Shown here: in pieces, positions 1-7,272 of the stretch | How the letters are laid out: each line of letters opens with the position of its first letter | How positions within the stretch are numbered: position 1 is the first letter of the stretch | Assembly: GCA_035371905.1 (NCBI GenBank) | Contig: DAORXQ010000009.1 | Span: forward strand, 1-36,434 | From: a bacterium | Lineage (GTDB): Bacteria; Ratteibacteria; UBA8468; B48-G9; JAFGKM01 | DNA length: 36,434 bases | Reading direction: 5' to 3' | Program-made: the position numbers and the translations under genes | The notes under the pieces: model-generated | What the model was told of the DNA's origin: nothing | The model's database searches: none | The model's input: the letters and a program-made list of their open reading frames with translations, nothing else

Positions 1-302
1 ACTTTATAAAGGTCTTCTTCCTCTTCATTAAAATTCACTCTGTATTTATAATCAGGATATTCATTTAAAACACCTTCAATATTATCGGGTAAAGGCACAT
101 CTTTATTTCCGTAAATCTGTTCAATCTGAGTAAAAATCTTATCTGCAATAAAAGAAATATTAACCGAACTTTTACTCCTTTCACTTAAATTCATAATTAC
201 AGGATAAACTTTTATAAGAGTTATAATTCCACAGGCAAGAATAAAAAGCCCGATTAAAACTGTTATCAAAGTAAACCCATATTTCAATCTTCTATTACAC
301 AT
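1..302 (-). CDS. PilV/GspI-like prepilin (partial, runs off left edge)
   Basis: Reading from an ATG at 302, the protein has a short basic leader ending in KYG, then FTLITVLIGLFIL and a hydrophobic helix, followed by a soluble domain that continues past the window edge. This is the class III signal of type IV pilins and type II pseudopilins, and the hydrophobic stretch resembles the PilV/GspI group. The residue at mature position 5 is Thr (codon aca) instead of the nearly invariant Glu, so it may be a tip or minor subunit. The gene overlaps the end of the preceding prepilin gene by 19 bases, which suggests translational coupling within a pilin operon. The exact subunit type cannot be told from the 100 residues visible. 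Confidence 0.72.
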   Translation of the reverse strand, partial: MCNRRLKYGFTLITVLIGLFILACGIITLIKVYPVIMNLSERSKSSVNISFIADKIFTQIEQIYGNKDVPLPDNIEGVLNEYPDYKYRVNFNEEEEDLYK

Positions 303-718
303 TTCCCTGTTATATTATGTATCTTTATCTTTTTTTCCTTTTTTGAAACTTCTTCAAGTAAAATTATATGTCCTGCCTGTTTTGCTGTTCCATCAGGGAG
401 AAAAACAAGAGGATTCACACCATCTGTTTTTTCTTTTATTCTGATATTTTCTGGCATCTTTATCTCTTTCCATACAGGTGATTTTCCTTCTTTTAAAATT
501 CTGAAACTTCTCTCATTAAAAATTACATAAAAACTGCATCTCTCATTTATAGCATATTCTCTTGCAAAATTCACACCCTCTACAATTTCAGCACAGGCAG
601 AATTTAAAAGATACTGCTGATGATACTTCTGAATAAAAATTGTAACAGGAATTAAAAATAAAAGAAAAATAAAAAGAACAATTAAAATCTCAAGAAATGT
701 AATACCTTTTTTACCCAT
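284..718 (-). CDS. GspH/FimT-like prepilin
   Basis: A protein of about 144 residues starts MGKKG and continues ITFLEILIVLFIFLLFLIP. This is a prepilin peptidase site (after the Gly) followed by the N-terminal pilin helix, with Glu at mature position 5. The rest is a small globular domain of the minor pseudopilin type. It would be processed and assembled in the inner membrane as part of a type IV pilus or type II secretion-like fibre. A TTG start six codons upstream is possible, but the ATG at 718 lies only 4 bases after the lysC stop and gives a normal leader length. There is no clear ribosome binding site, so translation probably depends on lysC readthrough or coupling. It is followed, with overlap, by a second prepilin gene. 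Confidence 0.75.
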   Translation of the reverse strand: MGKKGITFLEILIVLFIFLLFLIPVTIFIQKYHQQYLLNSACAEIVEGVNFAREYAINERCSFYVIFNERSFRILKEGKSPVWKEIKMPENIRIKEKTDGVNPLVFLPDGTAKQAGHIILLEEVSKKEKKIKIHNITGKCVIED

Positions 719-722
719 AAAG

Positions 723-1934
723 TTATTTATTTTCAATAAATTCTTTATGAAGTTGAGTCAGTGCTTTCTGTCCATCCTTTTTTCTTATTACGCAGGATAT
801 TTTTATTTCAGAAGTACTTATCATTTCTATATTTATTCCTGATTTTGCAAGACAGTTAAACATTTTTCCTGCGACACCCGGCTGGTTCATCATCCCTATA
901 CCTATAATTGAAACCTTACAAATATCTGAATCAGTAATAACTTTTTCAGCACCTATCTCTTTACCAATTTTTTCAACAATATTTTTTGCTTTTTCCATAT
1001 CATTTATGTTTACAGTAAAAGAAATATCTGCAGAATTATCCCTTCCAACATTCTGAACAATAACATCAACATTTATTCCTGCCTCTCCAAGTGCTGAAAA
1101 TATTTTTCCTGCTATTCCCGGTTTATCAGGAACTTTAAAAATTGAAATTTTTGCCTGATTTTCATCTATTGAAACAGAAGAAACAACTGCACCCTCTTTT
1201 AATTCCATTTCCTTTACCATTGTACCCTCCGTATTTTTAAATGTGGATTTGACATAAAAAGGTACTTTATATTTTTTTGCAAATTCAACCGCTCTTGACT
1301 GCATAACTTTTGCTCCACTGCTTGCCATTTCAAGTAACTCATCATAGGAAATAACAGATATCAATTTTGCATTTTCAACTCTATTAGGGTCAGCAGTATA
1401 AACACCTTCAACATCTGTGTAAATTTCACATATATCCGCCTTTATTGCTCCACTTATTGCTATTGCAGTAAGGTCAGACCCTCCCCTTCCAAGAGTTGTA
1501 ATTGAATTTTCTGAACTTATGCCCTGAAAACCAGCCACTACAACAATTTTATCTTTATTAAGTTCTTCAATAATTTTTGATGGTTCTATTTTCTGAATTC
1601 TTGCTTTTGTATGTAATGTATCTGTTTTAATTCCTGCAAAATATCCTGGAAAACCTTCTGCCTGTTCTCCATAACTTTCAATAGCCATACATAAAAGAGC
1701 AACAGATACAATTTCTCCTGTGGATAAAAGCAAATCAAGTTCTTTTTCAGGTGGATTTGGCATAATCTGTTTTGCAAGTGATATTAAATTATCTGTTGTT
1801 TTTCCCATGGCAGAAACAACAACCACTACTTTATTACCCTTTCTCTTTGTCTCAACCACTTTTTTTGCAACAAATTTAATTTTTTCAATATCTGCCACTG
1901 AACTCCCACCATATTTTTGAACAATTAAAGCCAT
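723..1934 (-). CDS. lysC: Aspartate kinase
   Basis: A 403-residue aspartokinase catalyses the first step of the aspartate pathway (aspartate to 4-aspartyl phosphate), leading to lysine, threonine, methionine and diaminopimelate. The N-terminus carries KYGGSS, the kinase signature. Further motifs include VVVVSAMGKTTD, GFQGI, TTLGRGGSD near residue 150 and EIYTDVEGVYTADP. Two ACT-type regulatory domains fill the C-terminal third (IDENQAKISIFKVPDKPGIAGKI and the later VSIIGIGM part), so feedback inhibition by a pathway amino acid is likely. The start has a good AAGGAG ribosome binding site. The length matches the monofunctional bacterial family. The neighbouring prepilin genes are probably cotranscribed but functionally unrelated. 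Confidence 0.95.
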   Translation of the reverse strand: MALIVQKYGGSSVADIEKIKFVAKKVVETKRKGNKVVVVVSAMGKTTDNLISLAKQIMPNPPEKELDLLLSTGEIVSVALLCMAIESYGEQAEGFPGYFAGIKTDTLHTKARIQKIEPSKIIEELNKDKIVVVAGFQGISSENSITTLGRGGSDLTAIAISGAIKADICEIYTDVEGVYTADPNRVENAKLISVISYDELLEMASSGAKVMQSRAVEFAKKYKVPFYVKSTFKNTEGTMVKEMELKEGAVVSSVSIDENQAKISIFKVPDKPGIAGKIFSALGEAGINVDVIVQNVGRDNSADISFTVNINDMEKAKNIVEKIGKEIGAEKVITDSDICKVSIIGIGMMNQPGVAGKMFNCLAKSGINIEMISTSEIKISCVIRKKDGQKALTQLHKEFIENK

Positions 1935-1955
1935 CTTTACTCCTTTTTCTAATAA

Positions 1956-1961
1956 ATTATA
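1956..1961 (-). promoter_or_regulatory. Probable -10 box of lysC
   Basis: A perfect TATAAT on the minus strand lies about 20 bases upstream of the lysC start. No good -35 box is seen at 16-18 bases. It sits beside the divergent HD-GYP promoter in the 70-base intergenic gap, so the two promoters share the same DNA face. Confidence 0.4.
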
Positions 1962-1969
1962 ACATTTAG

Positions 1970-1998
1970 TTTACAAAAACAAAAATCATGGGTATAAT
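1970..1998 (+). promoter_or_regulatory. Promoter of the HD-GYP gene, probably giving a leaderless mRNA
   Basis: TTTACA (1970-1975), a 17-base spacer and TATAAT (1993-1998) form a near-perfect housekeeping promoter. The ATG begins at 2005, seven bases after the -10 box, exactly where transcription would be expected to start. There is no room for a ribosome binding site. Confidence 0.7.
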
Positions 1999-2004
1999 AA
2001 ATTT

Positions 2005-3348
2005 ATGGAGAGAAATAAAGAACTTGAAAAATACAAAATAATCTGGAATAACATTCCTTGTATTATTTTTATACTTGACGAAAAAAGAAATATCCTTGAA
2101 GCAAATGAGAAAATAAAGGAACTTGATTATGAGATTGAAGATTTAATTGGAAAAAATCTTTATGACATTCCCTCTTTTATTTCAAAAGATTCTCTAAATA
2201 AATTATTTGAAAAAAAAGGGGAAATTATAAAACTTGATGTCTTTTCTGGAAAAAAAGAGAAAAAAATAGTTAATGCACAGTTAATAGAATTAGAAGAAGA
2301 AACAGCAAGGTATTTAATCATAATCCATGATATAACAGAGGAAGAACAGATAAAAACAAAATTATATGAAGACGAAGAATTGCTTAAAGAGTGGTTTAAT
2401 CTTGCTGAAAAAAGTGTTGCTGGAATTTATATTTATGATGAGGATTTCAATTTTTTATATGTTAATCCTTCCTTCTGTAATATTACGGGTTACACTGAAG
2501 AAGAAATAATAGGGAAAAAGAAATCATATGAACTTGTGCATCCAGATGATGTTAATTTATCAAAAGAAATGGCAGAAAAGAGATTTAAAGGAGAAATTGA
2601 AATAGCAAGTTTTAATATAAGATTTAAAAGACCAGATGGAAAGATAAGACAATGTTTTGCAATTGGAAGAGTTGGAAGATACAAGGGGAAAAAAGTTATA
2701 ACCGGAACTTTAATTGATATTACAGATAGGGTAAATCTTGAAAACAAATTAAAAGAAGAACATGCATTACTTGAAAAAACATTAGATGGAACAATTCATG
2801 CAATATCAAAAATAGTTGAAATTAAAGACCCTTATACAGCAGGTCATCAAATAAATGTTGCAAAATTATCTGAAGAAATATCAAAAGAAATTGGATTTAA
2901 TAAAGAAAAAATTAAAGAAATTATATATGCATCATTACTGCACGACATCGGTAAAATTTCTGTTCCAACTGAAATCCTTGTCCTTCCAAGAAAATTAACA
3001 CCAATTGAATTTTCTATAATAAAGACACATCCTATTGTTGCTTATAATATACTGAAAGTAATACCGAATTTTGAAAATCTTGCTGAAATAGTTTTACAGC
3101 ACCATGAACGACTTGATGGAACTGGTTATCCAAGAGGAATTAAAGGAGAAAAAATTTTAAAAGAAGCCAGAATAATTGCTGTAAGTGATGTTGTTGAAGC
3201 AATGATTAATCATAGACCTTATAGACCTGCTTTAAGTTTAGAAGAAGCACTTGAAGAAATAGACAATAATAAAGGTATAAAGTATGATGAAGAAATTGTA
3301 GATGTAGTTATTTACTTATTTAAAAAGAAAAATTTTAGTTTTATTTAG
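2005..3348 (+). CDS. PAS-PAS-HD-GYP sensor/phosphodiesterase
   Basis: This 447-residue soluble protein has two PAS sensor domains (about residues 8-110 and 125-245) followed by an HD-GYP domain (about 255-445). The metal-binding pair H313-D314 lies in LLHDIGKISVP, followed by HH at 366-367 and DGTGYPRG at 371-378, so the catalytic motif is complete. Family members hydrolyse cyclic di-GMP or related cyclic dinucleotides. The PAS domains would sense a cytoplasmic cue, possibly redox or a bound cofactor. No membrane segment or receiver domain is present. The gene stands alone, and its stop codon overlaps that of the convergent yraN. The start follows directly from the promoter with no ribosome binding site. 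Substrate specificity cannot be read from the sequence. Confidence 0.9.
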   Translation: MERNKELEKYKIIWNNIPCIIFILDEKRNILEANEKIKELDYEIEDLIGKNLYDIPSFISKDSLNKLFEKKGEIIKLDVFSGKKEKKIVNAQLIELEEETARYLIIIHDITEEEQIKTKLYEDEELLKEWFNLAEKSVAGIYIYDEDFNFLYVNPSFCNITGYTEEEIIGKKKSYELVHPDDVNLSKEMAEKRFKGEIEIASFNIRFKRPDGKIRQCFAIGRVGRYKGKKVITGTLIDITDRVNLENKLKEEHALLEKTLDGTIHAISKIVEIKDPYTAGHQINVAKLSEEISKEIGFNKEKIKEIIYASLLHDIGKISVPTEILVLPRKLTPIEFSIIKTHPIVAYNILKVIPNFENLAEIVLQHHERLDGTGYPRGIKGEKILKEARIIAVSDVVEAMINHRPYRPALSLEEALEEIDNNKGIKYDEEIVDVVIYLFKKKNFSFI

Positions 3349-3686
3349 ACAGGTATAATTTCAAACTTAAAATCATTTCCACTTTTCATAATACTTAAAA
3401 CTTCAAATCTAAATGGAAGATTAATCTTTTTTGAATTCAGATAAATTTGGGCAACCTGTTCAATCTTTTTCAATTTTCTTTCATTAACTGCTTCCTGAGG
3501 TAGTCCAAAATTATCAGAACTTCTTGTTTTAACTTCTATAAAAATAATTTCTTTTCTTCTCTTTGCAATTAAGTCAATTTCTCCTATTTTTGTCCTGTAA
3601 TTTTTCTCAATTATTCTGTATCCTTTCTTCCTTAAAAACTCAACTGCTTTCTCCTCTCCAAGTTTCCCGAACTCAATATTCCTCAT
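3345..3686 (-). CDS. yraN: YraN family (UPF0102) nuclease-like protein
   Basis: A 113-residue protein with the UPF0102 layout: an N-terminal helix with GKLGEEKAVEFLRKKGYRIIEKNYR, then GEIDLIAKR and IIFIEVKTR, which match the conserved acidic/ExK core of a PD-(D/E)XK-like endonuclease fold. Its biological role is poorly defined; it is often placed near rplS and rnhB. Here it overlaps rplS by 4 bases (ATGA) and is the last gene of the rpsP-trmD-rplS operon. The length is normal for the family. Confidence 0.9.
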   Translation of the reverse strand: MRNIEFGKLGEEKAVEFLRKKGYRIIEKNYRTKIGEIDLIAKRRKEIIFIEVKTRSSDNFGLPQEAVNERKLKKIEQVAQIYLNSKKINLPFRFEVLSIMKSGNDFKFEIIPV

Positions 3687-4018
3687 TTATTTTTATTTCT
3701 TAAGTAATACATTTTTGCTCTTGGTGCAAGACGATTTCTTTCTCTTGTTTTTAAAACTTCAATCTTTACAATATTAGGAGAATATAATGGAAAAATTCTT
3801 TCAACTCCTTCTCCATAAGAAATTTTTCTTACTGTAAAAGATTCCCTTATTCCCTTCCCTTTTCTTCCAATACACGTTCCTGTAAAAATCTGAATTCTTT
3901 CTTTTTCTCCTTCTTTTATTTTTATATGAACCGCTATTTCGTCTCCAGGCCAGAATTCAGGAATTTCTTTACTTGGTTTCAATTTCTCTTCAATTTCTTC
4001 AACTTTTTTCAATGTCAT
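3683..4018 (-). CDS. rplS: 50S ribosomal protein L19
   Basis: This 111-residue protein matches L19, which sits at the 30S-50S interface. Recognisable pieces are WPGDEIAVHIKIKEGEKER, IQIFTGTCIGRKGKG, SFTVRKISYGEGVERIFPLYSP and the C-terminal RAKMYYLRN. The tail after YLRN is short and lacks the basic extension seen in many homologues. The ribosome binding site (GGGAGG) lies inside the end of trmD, with which the gene overlaps by 20 bases. It is part of the classic rpsP-trmD-rplS order. Confidence 0.95.
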   Translation of the reverse strand: MTLKKVEEIEEKLKPSKEIPEFWPGDEIAVHIKIKEGEKERIQIFTGTCIGRKGKGIRESFTVRKISYGEGVERIFPLYSPNIVKIEVLKTRERNRLAPRAKMYYLRNKNK

Positions 4019-4706
4019 CTTTTCCTCCCTGTTTTATATATTTTTCATAAAGGTCAGGTCTTTTTTCCTTTGTTCTTTCAATTGCCATTTTTCTTCTCCA
4101 TCTTTCTATTTCTTTATGGTTTCCAGAAATTAAAACTTCAGGTACTTTCATCCCTCTAAAATTTTCAGGTCTTGTATAGCATGGCCAGTCAAAAATATAA
4201 TTGTAAAAACTATCATAACGGGGTGCATCTTCTGGTAAAACTCCTTTTAAAAGACGAACAACACTATCAACTATTACCATCGCAGGAAGTTCTCCACCTG
4301 TAAGAATATAATCACCTATTGAAATTTCATAATCACAGATTTTACTTACCCTTTCATCAACTCCTTCATAATGTCCACAGATTATAACAAGTCCCTTTTC
4401 TTCACTCAATTTTTTTGCAATCTGTTGATTATAAAGAATACCTGTTGGACTTGTTAAAATAACCTTTCCCTCTCTATTTTCTTCTTTAATTTTTTCAACC
4501 GCATCATAAATTATATCACATTTTAATACCATCCCTTTTCCTCCACCATATGCTTTATCATCCACTTTTTTATGTTTATCCTTTGAAAAATCTCTCAGAT
4601 TCCATATTTTTATCTCTACAATTTTTCCCTTTTTTGCCCTTTTTACAATACTTACATCTAAAGGAGTAAATATTTCAGGGAAAATGGTGATTATGTCAAT
4701 TCGCAT
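3999..4706 (-). CDS. trmD: tRNA (guanine-N1)-methyltransferase
   Basis: TrmD makes m1G37 in tRNAs that read CNN codons, using S-adenosylmethionine, and prevents +1 frameshifting. The 235-residue protein has the family order: RIDIITIFPEIF at the N-terminus, DDKAYGGGKGMVLKCD near residue 50, LTSPTG, GHYEGVDER and EISIGDYILTGGELPA, the last being the knotted SAM-binding region. GGGKGMVL has Lys where many homologues have Pro. The gene lies between rpsP (6-base gap) and rplS (overlap). The rimM gene that usually separates rpsP from trmD is absent. Confidence 0.96.
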   Translation of the reverse strand: MRIDIITIFPEIFTPLDVSIVKRAKKGKIVEIKIWNLRDFSKDKHKKVDDKAYGGGKGMVLKCDIIYDAVEKIKEENREGKVILTSPTGILYNQQIAKKLSEEKGLVIICGHYEGVDERVSKICDYEISIGDYILTGGELPAMVIVDSVVRLLKGVLPEDAPRYDSFYNYIFDWPCYTRPENFRGMKVPEVLISGNHKEIERWRRKMAIERTKEKRPDLYEKYIKQGGKDDIEKS

Positions 4707-4712
4707 TTAAGT

Positions 4713-4955
4713 TTATATAATTCCTTTTTTCTTTAAAAATGATTCAACTGTCTTACTCGGTTTTGCTCCTGTGTTCAACCAGTATTTAACCCTGTCTTCT
4801 TTTACCTCAAAAATTACAGGGTCAGGTAGAGGGTCATAGTATCCTAAAATTTCAAGAACATCTCCTCTTCCATCTTTTTCATCACTTACAGCCACAACTC
4901 TAAAAAAAGGTCTATTCCTCTTTCCTTTTCTCACCAATCTTATTTTTGTTGCCAT
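4713..4955 (-). CDS. rpsP: 30S ribosomal protein S16
   Basis: An 80-residue S16 protein. The N-terminus reads KIRLVRKGKRNRPFFRVVAVSD, followed by LGYYDPLPDP and the typical KYWLNTGAKPSKTV segment. It has a GGAG ribosome binding site and starts only 14 bases after the Gfo/Idh gene. Either it is transcribed from the metabolic operon upstream or a promoter lies hidden inside the dehydrogenase gene. Confidence 0.96.
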   Translation of the reverse strand: MATKIRLVRKGKRNRPFFRVVAVSDEKDGRGDVLEILGYYDPLPDPVIFEVKEDRVKYWLNTGAKPSKTVESFLKKKGII

Positions 4956-4969
4956 ATTTTTTTCTCCTT

Positions 4970-6040
4970 TTATACTTTTTCCTCTTTCTGTGTCTCTATG
5001 CTTTTATGAACTGCAAGAGCAATTTTTGTTACTTCTAAACCATCTTCTCCAAAAGCAGTTATTGAATTTTCCCTTTTCAAATCTTCAATCTTATACCCAT
5101 TTTTTATGTGAATTATATTATAAACGAAATCCGCAATACTTTCAATACCATATCCAGAATAAAAGGTATGCCCCATTTTTTTCACCTCATTAATAAAAAC
5201 AGGATTATAGGTCATAACTCCATTTTCCTGATAACAAACTCTTGTACCCCTATCCTGACTGTCGCATTCTATAACTCCTTTTTCTCCAACAAGTTTAAAT
5301 CCTTGATTAACAATACTCTCAAAATTTTCAGGTAAAATCCATGAAAGTTCAAAAGATATAACTGCACCATTTTCAAATTCAACAGTTGCAACAACTGCAT
5401 CAAAAGTATCTATTCCAAGTGATTTTAATTTATTTTTTATTCCCTTGGCATAAACATTTTTACCATTACTTTTCAAAAACCATCTCATTAAATCAAAAAA
5501 ATGTACACCAAGAAACCAGACAGGAGAACTTTTAGGAGCCCAGTTAGGAAACCAGTCCCTTGGCACAACAATTTTATCCTCCATATGAACAGAACCGTAT
5601 TCAACTTTTCCAATCTTTCCCTCATCTATATCCTTCTTAATTGTCTGATGAAATGGGTCAAACCTTTTATGAAAATCAACCTGAAGTAAAACATTATTTT
5701 TCCTGCATTCCTCTATCATTTCATTACATCCCTCAACAGTCACATCAAGTGGCTTTTCAACAAATACATGAATTTTTTTATTTGCAGCATATAAAGTTGG
5801 TTCTTTATGAAAAGGGTCAGGAGTAGCAATTGCAACACCATCAAGTTCTTCTTTCTCAAACATTTCTCTGTAATCTGGATAACCCTTTACATTAAATTTT
5901 TTTACCTGACTTTCAAGAACCTTTTCATTTATATCACAAATTGCATTAAGTTTACATATTCCAGATTTTTCAAGTTGACTGTATGTATTTAATATATTTG
6001 TCCCGAATTTTCCAAGACCTATTATTCCAAGTTTTATCAT
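4970..6040 (-). CDS. Gfo/Idh/MocA family NAD(P)-dependent dehydrogenase
   Basis: This 356-residue protein opens with a Rossmann motif (IIGLGKFGTN), followed by GVAIATPDPFH and the family hallmark EKPLDV near residue 95. A C-terminal alpha/beta substrate domain follows. Family members oxidise or reduce sugars, inositols or related polyols using NAD(P). The substrate is not evident. The start overlaps the stop of the M20 hydrolase by 4 bases, so it belongs to a three-gene metabolic unit with that hydrolase and a class III aminotransferase. A role as an imine or amino-sugar/amino-acid reductase is possible given those neighbours, but this is inference. Confidence 0.87.
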   Translation of the reverse strand: MIKLGIIGLGKFGTNILNTYSQLEKSGICKLNAICDINEKVLESQVKKFNVKGYPDYREMFEKEELDGVAIATPDPFHKEPTLYAANKKIHVFVEKPLDVTVEGCNEMIEECRKNNVLLQVDFHKRFDPFHQTIKKDIDEGKIGKVEYGSVHMEDKIVVPRDWFPNWAPKSSPVWFLGVHFFDLMRWFLKSNGKNVYAKGIKNKLKSLGIDTFDAVVATVEFENGAVISFELSWILPENFESIVNQGFKLVGEKGVIECDSQDRGTRVCYQENGVMTYNPVFINEVKKMGHTFYSGYGIESIADFVYNIIHIKNGYKIEDLKRENSITAFGEDGLEVTKIALAVHKSIETQKEEKV

Positions 6041-7272
6041 TTTTCCACCTCCATTATTCTTAAAACTGTTCTAATTAAAATTTCACTTGCTTTCTTAATA
6101 TCATCTATTTTTATTTTCTCATGGTCTGAATGGGCATCATCAAGTTTCCCGGGACCAAAAACAACAACAGGCATTTTCCCTACTCTGTTAAACAATCTTG
6201 CATCACAACTTGCAATAAAACCTTCAACAACAGGTACAATTCCTGTCTCTTCAGATGCTCTTTCCATGGTTTTAACAAGGATATGGGAAGGAGAAATGGA
6301 ATAAGAATCATTATGCAATTTTGGAAAAGAAAGTTTATAATTGGAAACAATCCAGTCATCCCCACAGTTTTTAATAACATCTTCAAATTCACTTTTTATC
6401 CCATCAAGTGTCTTATTCGGTAAAAATCCAATTCCACCTTCAATTTCAACTTTTCCACAGACCATACTTGGCCATCCATCACTTTTAATCACTCCAAAAT
6501 TCAATTGAACCGGCTGTTTAAATCTTTCAAATAGAGGGACATTTTTACTTTCCTCAATCAATTTTTTTTCAAAATCTTTAAGTTTCGGATAAAGATAACA
6601 GAACTTTTCAATTGCATTAACACCTTCCCATATTTTACCCATATGGACACTCTTCCCAAACAATTCAAGTTTAAACCATACAGCACCTCTATTTGCAGGA
6701 GTAATTTTAAGTTCTGTCGGCTCAAGGACAATAACGCCATCCCCTTTATATCCCTGCCTTATTAAAGACAAAGTCCCATTCCCACCAATTTCCTCTTCAA
6801 CAACAATTTCAATTATAAGTTTCCCTGAAATTTCTATATTCATTTTTTTAAGTGTAAGTAAGGTTAAATAAATTGTTGCAATCTGACCTTTCGCATCACA
6901 AGCACCCCTTCCGTAAATATAACCCTCCTTCTCTTCTGGAATAAAAGCATTCTTCCAGTTGGTTGCAGGTACTATATCTGAATGAGTATTTAAAATTAGA
7001 GTATATCCTTCACCTTTTCCTATTTCAAGAATAAGATTTTTTCTTTTTGAGTAATCACATGGCTTGTCACTGCATGTGTATTCAGGGTCTTTTTTTATAT
7101 TTTCATCTATTTTAACAAGAGAGCTTTTACCGAATTTTTTAAATTTTTCATAAATAAAATTTTGGATTTTTTCTTCACCTATACCTGAAATACTCTCAAA
7201 TCTTATCAAGTCATTTAAAAATTCTTTTGCCTCATTTAAACTTTCTTCAATTATTTTTTTAATTTCAACCAC
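6037..7272 (-). CDS. M20 family metallo-amidohydrolase (ArgE/DapE-like)
   Basis: A protein of about 411 residues with the M20 two-domain layout. Metal-site motifs visible are LNTHSDIVPA (His and catalytic Asp), YGRGACDAKGQIA (bridging Asp), VVEEEIGGNG (catalytic Glu pair), a glutamate in LEPTELK and a C-terminal DDAHSDHEKI (His). The dimerisation domain carries KSVHMGK. Relatives remove N-acyl groups (ArgE, DapE) or cleave dipeptides. GTG at 7272 is chosen because it stands six bases from GGAGG; a TTG one codon upstream is also possible. It overlaps the genes on both sides. The substrate is unknown; the adjoining aminotransferase suggests an N-acylated amino compound. Confidence 0.85.
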   Translation of the reverse strand: MVEIKKIIEESLNEAKEFLNDLIRFESISGIGEEKIQNFIYEKFKKFGKSSLVKIDENIKKDPEYTCSDKPCDYSKRKNLILEIGKGEGYTLILNTHSDIVPATNWKNAFIPEEKEGYIYGRGACDAKGQIATIYLTLLTLKKMNIEISGKLIIEIVVEEEIGGNGTLSLIRQGYKGDGVIVLEPTELKITPANRGAVWFKLELFGKSVHMGKIWEGVNAIEKFCYLYPKLKDFEKKLIEESKNVPLFERFKQPVQLNFGVIKSDGWPSMVCGKVEIEGGIGFLPNKTLDGIKSEFEDVIKNCGDDWIVSNYKLSFPKLHNDSYSISPSHILVKTMERASEETGIVPVVEGFIASCDARLFNRVGKMPVVVFGPGKLDDAHSDHEKIKIDDIKKASEILIRTVLRIMEVEK

